DNA of 64,000 nucleotides, from positions 1 through 64,000 of the forward strand of contig NZ_JAMQQG010000008.1 in the NCBI RefSeq assembly GCF_023716925.1, written 5' to 3'. This DNA is from Frankia sp. R82 (GTDB lineage Bacteria > Actinomycetota > Actinomycetes > Frankiales > Frankiaceae). The position numbers were made by a program, and so were the translations under genes. Below the pieces are notes generated by a model that worked only from the letters and a program-made list of their open reading frames with translations, did not search any database and was not told the origin of the DNA. This document shows positions 7,812-14,864 of this stretch, in pieces (the first letter of the stretch is position 1; the number at the start of each line of letters is the position of its first letter).

Positions 7812-10800
7812 GTGCGGCTGTTGGACGGTTGTCTGCTGCTCAGGCCCGGCCGGCCAGCTGACGGCCGGCCGATGGCGAACCAGCGGATGGTTGACCAGGT
7901 GGCACAGGCTGCGCGGCTGGCGAGCGGGGTGCGGGCCTACCGGTTGGTCTCGGCTCCCCGCCCACCCGAGGATGCCCAGGCCCGAGACCCGGTACCCGCC
8001 CAGCTCTTCGCGGCTGTGTCGGCTGCCCATGCAGTTTTTCAAAGCCTGACAGCGGACGAGGACCGGACGGCGCCACTGCGGAACCTGACAATGCCGCAGG
8101 ATCAGCTTCCCGGTGCTGCCGGGAGCGGCCCCGGGCGTCCTGCCGATCCGGTGCTGCTCGCCGCCTGGCTGCGTCTGCCGATGGAGGCATCCCACACCCG
8201 GCGCGCAGGTACTTCACACGATCAGGAACGGTTTGTCTTTGTGCTGGGCGGGCGGCCCAGCTTTCCCGGCGCAGCACCCGGCCAGGTCCGCTCCGATGGT
8301 ACCCATGGGCTGCTCTTCCCACCGGGCACGAGCGGCGTCGAACTCGCCGACGAAGAACTTGATCAGCTGCTCGCTCATTATCCCGTGTGGCTGCCCTGCC
8401 TGGGAGCTCCGGATGCGCTGTGGACGTTGCCGGACGAAGAGGTCTGGCAGCAGCGTCGCGGCTCGTTCGACGATCATGCAGCCCATCTCGGGTATCCCTT
8501 CGCCTGGCTGGTACTGGCCGAGCCCCGGCGCCCCGAGCAGGTCCAGGCGGACCGTGACCGGCTCGAGGTTGGCATACCAATGCTGCGTGAGGCAGCGCGG
8601 GGGTCCCGGTGGGCCGAGCTCGAACGCGCCGAATCTCGTTTTCGCGAGCTTGCCCGCTACGGCGGCGCTGGCATGTGGAATGTCCGGGTCCTCGTCGGCT
8701 CGCAGACGCCCACCGCGGCACGGGCTGCGGCGTCGCTGCTGTGTGGCGCCGCAGAGCTTGGTGGACTGCCGTACACCCTGGTCCCGTCGGCAAGGCACGG
8801 CAGTTTTGCCGAAGCCTGCGCAACGCCATCTCCGTCCGGGCAGGCAAGCCCGTTCGAGCTTGCGGACGTGTTCCTGCCGTCGTCGCCGTTCGCCGCGTCC
8901 AGCGAGCTCGTGGCCGCGCTCGCCCGCCCGCCGGGCCGGGAACTGCCCGGCATCCGGCTGTTGGCGCCGCACCGGTTCGACGTCACCCGTGACCGCACCG
9001 ACGGCGACGGTTTCCCGATCGGCACCGTGCTCGATCCGGCCTATGCCGACGCCGGCATGTTCGTCATCACCCGGCCCACCCTGAACCGGCATGCGTTCTT
9101 CTGCGGAGCGACTGGTTCCGGTAAATCCCAGACCACCCGCACACTGCTCGCCGCGCTGTCCGCACCGGCCGATCCCGCCGACCGGGTGCCGTGGCTTGTC
9201 ATCGAGCCGGCGAAGTCCGAGTACGCCCGGATGGCCGGCCGGGTGCGTCCCGGCGACACAGTGACCGTGCTACGCCCCGGCGTCCCCGGAGATCCACCCG
9301 CCTGCCTGAACCCGCTGGAACCCGAACCTGGCTATCCACTGCAGAGTCACGCCGACCTGGTCCGCGAGTTGTTCCTGGCCGCGTTCGACGCGGACAATCC
9401 GGTGCCGCAGATCCTTTCGATCGCGCTGTCCGAGGTCTACGCCAGCGCCGGGTGGGACATGGTCACCGGCGTGCCGCGGCCGTCCAGGCGCCCCCGGCTG
9501 TTCGTCGACGAGGACCCGGTCGATGTCCGCCCCCGCTACCCGACGCTCGGCGAGTTGCGGATCGTCGCGCAACGGGTCGTCGACGACATCGGCTACGGCC
9601 ATGAGGTCCGGGACAACGTCCGCGGCCTGGTTGACGTACGTATCCGCGGCCTGCGCGAAGGCACACCCGGCCGGTTCTTCGAGGGCGGCCATCCTCTCGA
9701 CGTCGCCGCCCTGATGAGGCAGAACGTCGTGCTGGAACTGGACCGGGTCACCAGCGACCAGGACAAGGCGTTCCTGATGGGGATCGTGCTGATCCGGATC
9801 GTCGAGCACCTGCGGACGAACCCGCCGAGGCCCGGCGACGACCGGCTGCGCCACGTGCTCGTCCTCGAGGAGGCACACCGGCTGCTACGCCGAGACGCTG
9901 ACGGGCCCGCCGGCAATGCGGTCGAGCTGTTCGCCGGCCTGCTCGCCGAGATCCGCGCCTACGGCGAGGGCGTGGTCGTCGTCGAACAGATCCCCGCGAA
10001 GATCATCCCAGACGTCCTGAAGAACACCGCACTGAAGGTGATGCACCGTCTGCCGGCCGCCGACGACCGGGCCAGCGTCGGCGCCACCATCAACCTGCGT
10101 GAGGAGCAGTCCGAGCACGTCGTTGCGCTGCCACCTGGTCAGGCCGCGGTTGCCCTCGACGGTATGGACCGGCCGGTACTCGTCCAGATGCACCACGACG
10201 AGGATTCCGAGTCAGCCGAGCGGGCCAGCCATCGCCCGCCGGTGCGGGACCCTCGCAGCCGTCTGTGCCCACCGGACTGCCGGGATACGCCGTGCACTCT
10301 GCTCGCGATGAGCGACGCCCGTCACGATGCCGCCTCGGCCCTGCTCGTCCTGTGGGTTGAGGCCGTCATCGCCGCGACCATCGCTGGACTGCGCCCGCCC
10401 ACTCCGTCCGCCGAGGTTTCGGATCTGGTGCTGGCCTGGCCATCCCGGCGTCGTGACTGCGCCTTGGCGCACGCGGTGGAGCGGTCGGTGGACGCCCGTC
10501 GTCCCCTGCTGCGGCGCTGGCTCGACCCCGCCGACCTGGCCGATCACCTGACGGCGACGCTCATGGCGCACCTGGGCCTACACCCGGCGCCCACTGAGGA
10601 CGCCCGCCGCTATCAGGCCGGGGTCTTCCGCTGGCAGGACGTGCGGGCCCAGCTGCTGCGCGACACCGCACGCCACCGGCCCGATTCCGTCGGCCATCCG
10701 CATCCGCTCACGGAGCAGTGGGCCCGCCGCGGCCTGATCCTCGAGGGTGCCGATATTCTGGCGCAGCTGCAGTCCTTCCGAGAGAATCCGGCGCACGCGG

Positions 10801-11030
10801 AAGGATCTGAGCGGGTCGCGGTCGGCGACCCGGACGCGAGTGGGCTCACCACCGCGCAGATGGAAGTGACCGGTTCGGCCGGGGAGCCGTATCTGCGCCG
10901 GGCCTTCGCCCGAGCCTGCGCCGACGACATCACCAGGATCGCCCGCCTGTTCGCGAAGCCCTCGCAGCGGACCTCGGCTCCCAACGTCGGGCCTGCTGGC
11001 ACTGGCACTGGCTCGGGGACAGGGCCATGA
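7812..11030 (+). CDS. HerA/DUF87-family ATPase, first gene of an uncharacterised operon
   Basis: Up to 1,072 residues from GTG 7812; an in-frame ATG at 7872 may be the true start. The first 400 residues match nothing I know. The motor core follows: Walker A GATGSGKS at residues 432-439, Walker B LVLEEAH at about 683-689, an arginine-rich stretch after it, and VVVVEQIPAKI as the sensor-like strand. This is the layout of HerA/FtsK-superfamily hexameric translocases of the DUF87 type. A Cys cluster CPPDCRDTPC (C819, C823, C828) follows the core, then a 230-residue helical C-terminus. The stop overlaps the next start (ATGA at 11027). HerA-type ATPases pump DNA or proteins and recur in conflict systems with nuclease or effector partners; no nuclease motif is evident here. 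Confidence 0.85.
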   Translation: MRLLDGCLLLRPGRPADGRPMANQRMVDQVAQAARLASGVRAYRLVSAPRPPEDAQARDPVPAQLFAAVSAAHAVFQSLTADEDRTAPLRNLTMPQDQLPGAAGSGPGRPADPVLLAAWLRLPMEASHTRRAGTSHDQERFVFVLGGRPSFPGAAPGQVRSDGTHGLLFPPGTSGVELADEELDQLLAHYPVWLPCLGAPDALWTLPDEEVWQQRRGSFDDHAAHLGYPFAWLVLAEPRRPEQVQADRDRLEVGIPMLREAARGSRWAELERAESRFRELARYGGAGMWNVRVLVGSQTPTAARAAASLLCGAAELGGLPYTLVPSARHGSFAEACATPSPSGQASPFELADVFLPSSPFAASSELVAALARPPGRELPGIRLLAPHRFDVTRDRTDGDGFPIGTVLDPAYADAGMFVITRPTLNRHAFFCGATGSGKSQTTRTLLAALSAPADPADRVPWLVIEPAKSEYARMAGRVRPGDTVTVLRPGVPGDPPACLNPLEPEPGYPLQSHADLVRELFLAAFDADNPVPQILSIALSEVYASAGWDMVTGVPRPSRRPRLFVDEDPVDVRPRYPTLGELRIVAQRVVDDIGYGHEVRDNVRGLVDVRIRGLREGTPGRFFEGGHPLDVAALMRQNVVLELDRVTSDQDKAFLMGIVLIRIVEHLRTNPPRPGDDRLRHVLVLEEAHRLLRRDADGPAGNAVELFAGLLAEIRAYGEGVVVVEQIPAKIIPDVLKNTALKVMHRLPAADDRASVGATINLREEQSEHVVALPPGQAAVALDGMDRPVLVQMHHDEDSESAERASHRPPVRDPRSRLCPPDCRDTPCTLLAMSDARHDAASALLVLWVEAVIAATIAGLRPPTPSAEVSDLVLAWPSRRRDCALAHAVERSVDARRPLLRRWLDPADLADHLTATLMAHLGLHPAPTEDARRYQAGVFRWQDVRAQLLRDTARHRPDSVGHPHPLTEQWARRGLILEGADILAQLQSFRENPAHAEGSERVAVGDPDASGLTTAQMEVTGSAGEPYLRRAFARACADDITRIARLFAKPSQRTSAPNVGPAGTGTGSGTGP

Positions 11031-12520
11031 GCGGTGAAAGCGGCGGCACTTCAGGCGGCGAAAGCGGTGGCGGCCCGGGTGGTTTCGGCGGTCCCAGTGG
11101 CTTCGGCGGCGAGAGCGGTGGGCGTTCCACCGCTGGCGGAGAGACGGGGACGACGGCGACAGCCGAGGGGTCCGGTACACCCGAGGCAACGGGTGGCCTG
11201 GAAGGTGCGACGCCTTCGGAGACAGTCGAGGGGCCGGCTGACAGTGACGCGCAGGCCCTAGCGGAATCGCTTGTCGCTGAAGCGGAAACAATCATCGCCG
11301 ACGCCCGCGCCGCAAGCGTCGCAGCGGCGGAGGCGGACGCGCTGGTCGCCGAGGCCGAAACGGTCGTGGCGGAGGGCCGCGCGGAGAGCATCGCTGCCGC
11401 GGAGGCGGAATCCCTGGTCGCCCAGGCGGAGGCGGTGATAGCGGAGGCTCGGGACAGCGACAGTACCGAGGCACCTGCCACGGTGAGCGGGGCCGAGGCT
11501 CTGGCCGAGTCGCTCGTCACGGATTCGCCGGACGAAACCACCACCGCCGCTCCTGGGATCGGCGCGCTCGAAGCTCCCGCGGAGAATCCCACCGACATCG
11601 CGGCAGAGCTCGGTGATCCCGAGACCACCGCGGAAACCCTCGCGGCGGAGGACAACCAGGCCCCCGTGAGCCTTGTCGAGGTACCCGCGCCGGCGGCCGA
11701 GCAGGAGGTCGCTCCTCCATCTGCCGAACCTGAGATCTCCCCTCCCTCGCCCGAGCCGGAGGCCCCCGAGCCGCGCACCGAACCCGAAATCCAGACCCCG
11801 GACCCGGGAACCGAGGTACTTCAGCCAGACTTGATACCTGAGGAAGCCGCTCCAGAGTCGGAGCCAGAGGCTCCTGAGCCAGCCACGGATCCCGAGATCA
11901 CGCCGTCGCCGGGCAAAGAGCCAGCGGAACCGGCTACCGGGCCGGAACTTGCCCCGACACCATCGGGGACCGAAAACCCGGAGATTGTTCCGCAGGAATC
12001 CCTGGTGATGCCGGATATCATCAGGGATGCCGGCCCACATGATCCGGACGTGGTTTCGGAAGTATCGGACGACGAGGAGGAGGATTCCGGTTCCGATGCA
12101 TCGGAACAGAGGCCGCCGACGCGTGCAGATCCGAAAAGGCCGGCGGAACGTGCGGCCGCTGGCGATGTGCGAAGAGCGGTCAACTCGATCGAAGATGATC
12201 TCGATCCGGAGTCCGACGAGGACTGGGACCTGGGTGAGATCGAGTCGAACCCCGAGGCGAGAAGGCCCGATTTTACAAAGCATGGAGATTATCGCTGGCG
12301 TCAAAAATCTGTGAATGTGGACCACGTTACGGAAGTAGGGCAAAAATTTATCCAGGAAGAAGATGGTGCGGAAGTGTACGTAGCGCCATCCGAGGTGAAG
12401 CCATGGGAATTTGATGTTGTTATTGTTGGGCGGGGAGGTCATGTGACCAGCATCCCAGGAGTCGATCAGAGGGGTCTGCTTAGAATGGAGGAAAAGAGAA
12501 AATGGGAGCGGGTGTATTAG
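11027..12520 (+). CDS. Long repetitive acidic protein with a foreign-composition C-terminal domain (putative effector carrier)
   Basis: 497 residues, unrecognised. Order: a Gly/Ser-rich head (residues 1-45); three 24-residue Ala/Glu repeats (about 79-150; AESLVAEAE type, likely helical coiled coil); a long Pro/Glu tract with PEPE-like periodicity (about 225-350); an acidic SDDEEEDS patch; and a compact C-terminal domain of about 85 residues from RPDFTKHGDY to the end, containing WRQKSV, VYVAPSEVKPWEF and VVIVGRGG. DNA encoding the last domain drops to roughly 40-58% GC per 60-bp line by hand count, against 70% or more around it. The start overlaps the HerA gene stop and the stop abuts the next ATG. 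A long disordered stalk with a swappable foreign tip is the layout of polymorphic toxins; activity is not shown. Confidence 0.75.
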   Translation: MSGESGGTSGGESGGGPGGFGGPSGFGGESGGRSTAGGETGTTATAEGSGTPEATGGLEGATPSETVEGPADSDAQALAESLVAEAETIIADARAASVAAAEADALVAEAETVVAEGRAESIAAAEAESLVAQAEAVIAEARDSDSTEAPATVSGAEALAESLVTDSPDETTTAAPGIGALEAPAENPTDIAAELGDPETTAETLAAEDNQAPVSLVEVPAPAAEQEVAPPSAEPEISPPSPEPEAPEPRTEPEIQTPDPGTEVLQPDLIPEEAAPESEPEAPEPATDPEITPSPGKEPAEPATGPELAPTPSGTENPEIVPQESLVMPDIIRDAGPHDPDVVSEVSDDEEEDSGSDASEQRPPTRADPKRPAERAAAGDVRRAVNSIEDDLDPESDEDWDLGEIESNPEARRPDFTKHGDYRWRQKSVNVDHVTEVGQKFIQEEDGAEVYVAPSEVKPWEFDVVIVGRGGHVTSIPGVDQRGLLRMEEKRKWERVY

Positions 12521-12780
12521 ATGAGAAGTACCTACGATCCTGATCGCGATTCTCTTATGATCGATCTTTCTGATGGTTACGTTGAAGAAGCCGTCAGCAC
12601 AAGAATATGTGACGTTGACTTTGGAAGTGGCGTGGTGGCGCTCTTTCTTGATCGAGACGAGAAGCTCCTCGGCATAAGCATCATGGGTCTTAGTGGCGTG
12701 GTTCCTTCTGTGGTTATGGATAGTCTTCGTGAATAATTTCGATTCCGACTAATCGTGCTTTGGTATTGATTTCGGGGGTG
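12281..12780 (+). other. Low-GC island spanning the 3' end of one gene and the DUF2283 gene
   Basis: Hand counting gives about 47-48% GC over 12301-12780, with AT-ending codons common, while flanking genes are near 70%. The shift begins inside the 11027 gene at its last domain, covers the DUF2283 gene and ends at the start of the gene at 12786. This suggests that the tip domain and DUF2283 gene arrived together as one cassette. Confidence 0.8.
12521..12736 (+). CDS. DUF2283 family small protein (possible immunity/antitoxin-like partner)
   Basis: 71 residues starting at an ATG that directly follows the TAG of the preceding gene, with no spacer. It has the DUF2283 form: YDPDRDSLMIDLSDG at the N-terminus, then a DVDFGSGVVALFLDRDEKLLGISIMG beta-meander. 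DUF2283 proteins are small beta folds of unknown function. Tight coupling to the foreign-composition domain just upstream, and the same low GC, suggest the two travel as a pair, as toxin-immunity pairs do. The immunity role is inference. Codon use (AGA, ATA, TCT) is unlike the rest of the window. Confidence 0.85.
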   Translation: MRSTYDPDRDSLMIDLSDGYVEEAVSTRICDVDFGSGVVALFLDRDEKLLGISIMGLSGVVPSVVMDSLRE

Positions 12781-12785
12781 ATAGT

Positions 12786-14687
12786 GTGGCGTCGGTGATG
12801 CCGTCGGAGCAGGATTCTGACGAGCTTGAGCAGGTGGAGCGGCGGGAACTGGCTGAGCGGCTGTTATCGCAGCGGATGGACCGGTTCCGGTGGGGTTGGC
12901 AGTTCGTGCCTGGGCAGCAGCGGGCGCTGGACCCATTGAGCCGGCCGGTGCTGCTGGCCACGGAGTTCGGAGCGGCGGCCAGTGCCGCCCAGCTCGGGGT
13001 GTTGAGCCGGGCATGCGCGTTCGGCGGAACGGTTCTTGGTGGCGCGGCGCTGGCGCTTGGTGCCGTGACTGGCACGCCATTGGTTCTTCCCGGGCTCGCC
13101 ATCGCTGGTGTGTCAGTAGTTGGCGGTGGCTTGGCCACGGCGTATGCCAGGTGGCGCGAGGGGGCGGAACGCGCCCGGGAGGGCGCCCGGGTCGACGAGC
13201 ACGACCGCCAGCGGGGCGCTACCGCTGCCGCGGTCCCCCGAGACGCGTGGCAACCTGTGCAAGCCCCACCTGATGTCAACCGGACCGATGTCGTCTGCGG
13301 AACCTGGGACGGCTGGGCCGCGATGATCGCGTCGACCGCCGGCTCACTGATGGCCACCGACCGCAGTGTGGTGGTGCTTGACCTGACCAGCCACGATGTC
13401 GCCGAGGACCTGATGCGGCTGGTGAGTAGCACCGGCCAGCAAGTGCCCTGTTTCCGGTTCCCGACCCTGCTCAGCATCGTTGATCTGTTCCACGAGCTGG
13501 AGCCGGAAGCTGTCGGGCGGGTGATCGCCGACGCGTTTGCTGTGCTGCCTGGTCGCAGCGGATCAGCCGAGATCCGCCGCCGCGACGAGGCGATTGTCCG
13601 AACCGTCGCCCGTCTAATCGGCGGACCGCTGACGTTTCGCCGCCTTGCCGCGGGCGTACGAGTCCTGCAACGCCTCAGCGAGAGTGGCGCCGGCAGCGCC
13701 CAGATCGACGGCGCATTGAGCCTTGAGCAGCAGTTGGCGCTCAGTCGCGTCAGCCACGAGTTCGGCCGCACGCCGCAGGAGATCGACGAGCTGACCTTTC
13801 TTGTCGACACGTTCGAGATGCTGGCTGGTAACGACGGCCGACGGCACTTCGACGCCCCGCCACCGGCCGACGAAGAGCCCACCGTGCGTCCGGCCGGCGG
13901 GCAGTGGCGCCTTGGGCTGACCGTGTTCACCGCGCCGATATACAACAATGACAGTGGTGCGTCGGCGCGTATTCTGCTGTACCGCTTCATGGAGGACCTT
14001 CGTTATGGAAAGCCACATGAAACCGATGACCTGATCATCGTCGCCGGAGTCGACCGGCTTGGCCGAGACGTGCTCGACGAGTTCAGTCAGCACGCCCACA
14101 ACGCCAAGGTCCGCACCATGTTTCTGCACCAGCATGTGCCTCCGCTCGAGGACGCACAGCGGATGCTGAACACCGCGGGCAGCGTCACCCTGCTCATGGG
14201 GACCTCCAATGCTCTGCAGGCAAGGGCCGCGGTCGATCTGATCGGGGCTGAGTACCGCTTTGTTCTTAGCCAGGAGACTCAGAACACCAGCGAGTCGCTC
14301 GGCTCGAGCCAGGACGAGACGATCGGCCAGGCGCACACCGAATCGACAGATCAGCAGCGCGGGCGCAGTTTCCAGTTCGGGCTGCGGCACGGCGAGCGGC
14401 TACCGATTTTCACCCGCAACTCGGGTTCCTCTCGTGGCACCGCCCGGACATCCCAGTGGGCGCGCACGCGTGGGACGTCCGAGACGACTGAGCATGGCAC
14501 GTCCATAACCACCTCCCGGGTGTTTGAGCCCGGCGTGGAACCGGTCGAGATCGAGACCCTCCCGAGGACCGCGTTCATCGCCCTGAACAAGGTCCATTTC
14601 CGGGAGGCGGTTATGGGCGACTGCGACCCCGGTATCTGCCGGGACCCGCGGGCCGTTGACCCGCAGCCCGAGCGCCCCCGGCGGTAG
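12786..14687 (+). CDS. Membrane-anchored VirD4/HerA-like protein lacking a recognisable Walker A
   Basis: 633 residues from GTG 12786 (GGGGGTG just upstream); the ATG at 12798 is an alternative. An acidic N-terminus leads into paired hydrophobic segments at about residues 65-122 (GGTVLGGAALALGAVTG, LVLPGLAIAGVSVVGGG), a hairpin of two membrane helices. The soluble part has strands typical of a RecA/VirD4-like core (SVVVLDLTSHD, DLIIVAGVDRLG, VRTMFLHQ, SVTLLMG). It ends with a Thr/Arg/Ser-rich stretch and VFEPGVEPVEIETLPRTAFIAL, which resembles the C-terminal end of TraG/VirD4-like conjugation ATPases. No GxxGxGK[ST] is present; the equivalent place reads CGTWDGWAAMIAST. It looks like an inactive membrane partner for the HerA ATPase of this operon. 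Homology is tentative. Confidence 0.65.
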   Translation: MASVMPSEQDSDELEQVERRELAERLLSQRMDRFRWGWQFVPGQQRALDPLSRPVLLATEFGAAASAAQLGVLSRACAFGGTVLGGAALALGAVTGTPLVLPGLAIAGVSVVGGGLATAYARWREGAERAREGARVDEHDRQRGATAAAVPRDAWQPVQAPPDVNRTDVVCGTWDGWAAMIASTAGSLMATDRSVVVLDLTSHDVAEDLMRLVSSTGQQVPCFRFPTLLSIVDLFHELEPEAVGRVIADAFAVLPGRSGSAEIRRRDEAIVRTVARLIGGPLTFRRLAAGVRVLQRLSESGAGSAQIDGALSLEQQLALSRVSHEFGRTPQEIDELTFLVDTFEMLAGNDGRRHFDAPPPADEEPTVRPAGGQWRLGLTVFTAPIYNNDSGASARILLYRFMEDLRYGKPHETDDLIIVAGVDRLGRDVLDEFSQHAHNAKVRTMFLHQHVPPLEDAQRMLNTAGSVTLLMGTSNALQARAAVDLIGAEYRFVLSQETQNTSESLGSSQDETIGQAHTESTDQQRGRSFQFGLRHGERLPIFTRNSGSSRGTARTSQWARTRGTSETTEHGTSITTSRVFEPGVEPVEIETLPRTAFIALNKVHFREAVMGDCDPGICRDPRAVDPQPERPRR

Positions 14688-14732
14688 GTGCGCGGTTGCT
14701 GGAAATCTGCTTTCAGGACGCTGAAGGTACCT

Positions 14733-14864
14733 TCACAACAGGATGAGCAGTACCACCGGGGTGCAGGGCACCGCGACGATGACAAGGACCGCCAGAACAT
14801 AGAACGCCAGTAGTACCCGGCGCTGCCGGCGGACATGACCGGGCATCGAAGTCGGGGGTTCCAT
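14733..14864 (-). CDS. 43-residue single-pass membrane protein coupled to the GAP1/GTPase gene
   Basis: Very small gene, reading MEPPTSMPGHVRRQRR and then a hydrophobic stretch of about 25 residues to the C-terminus (VLLAFYVLAVLVIVAVP...). The ATG shares its A with the TGA of the upstream gene (TGATG), so it is positioned for termination-reinitiation. The Arg-rich segment before the helix predicts an N-inside orientation with the C-terminus at or across the membrane. The function is unknown. Its coupling suggests it acts with the 989-residue protein, which has its own membrane segment. Confidence 0.6.
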   Translation of the reverse strand: MEPPTSMPGHVRRQRRVLLAFYVLAVLVIVAVPCTPVVLLILL

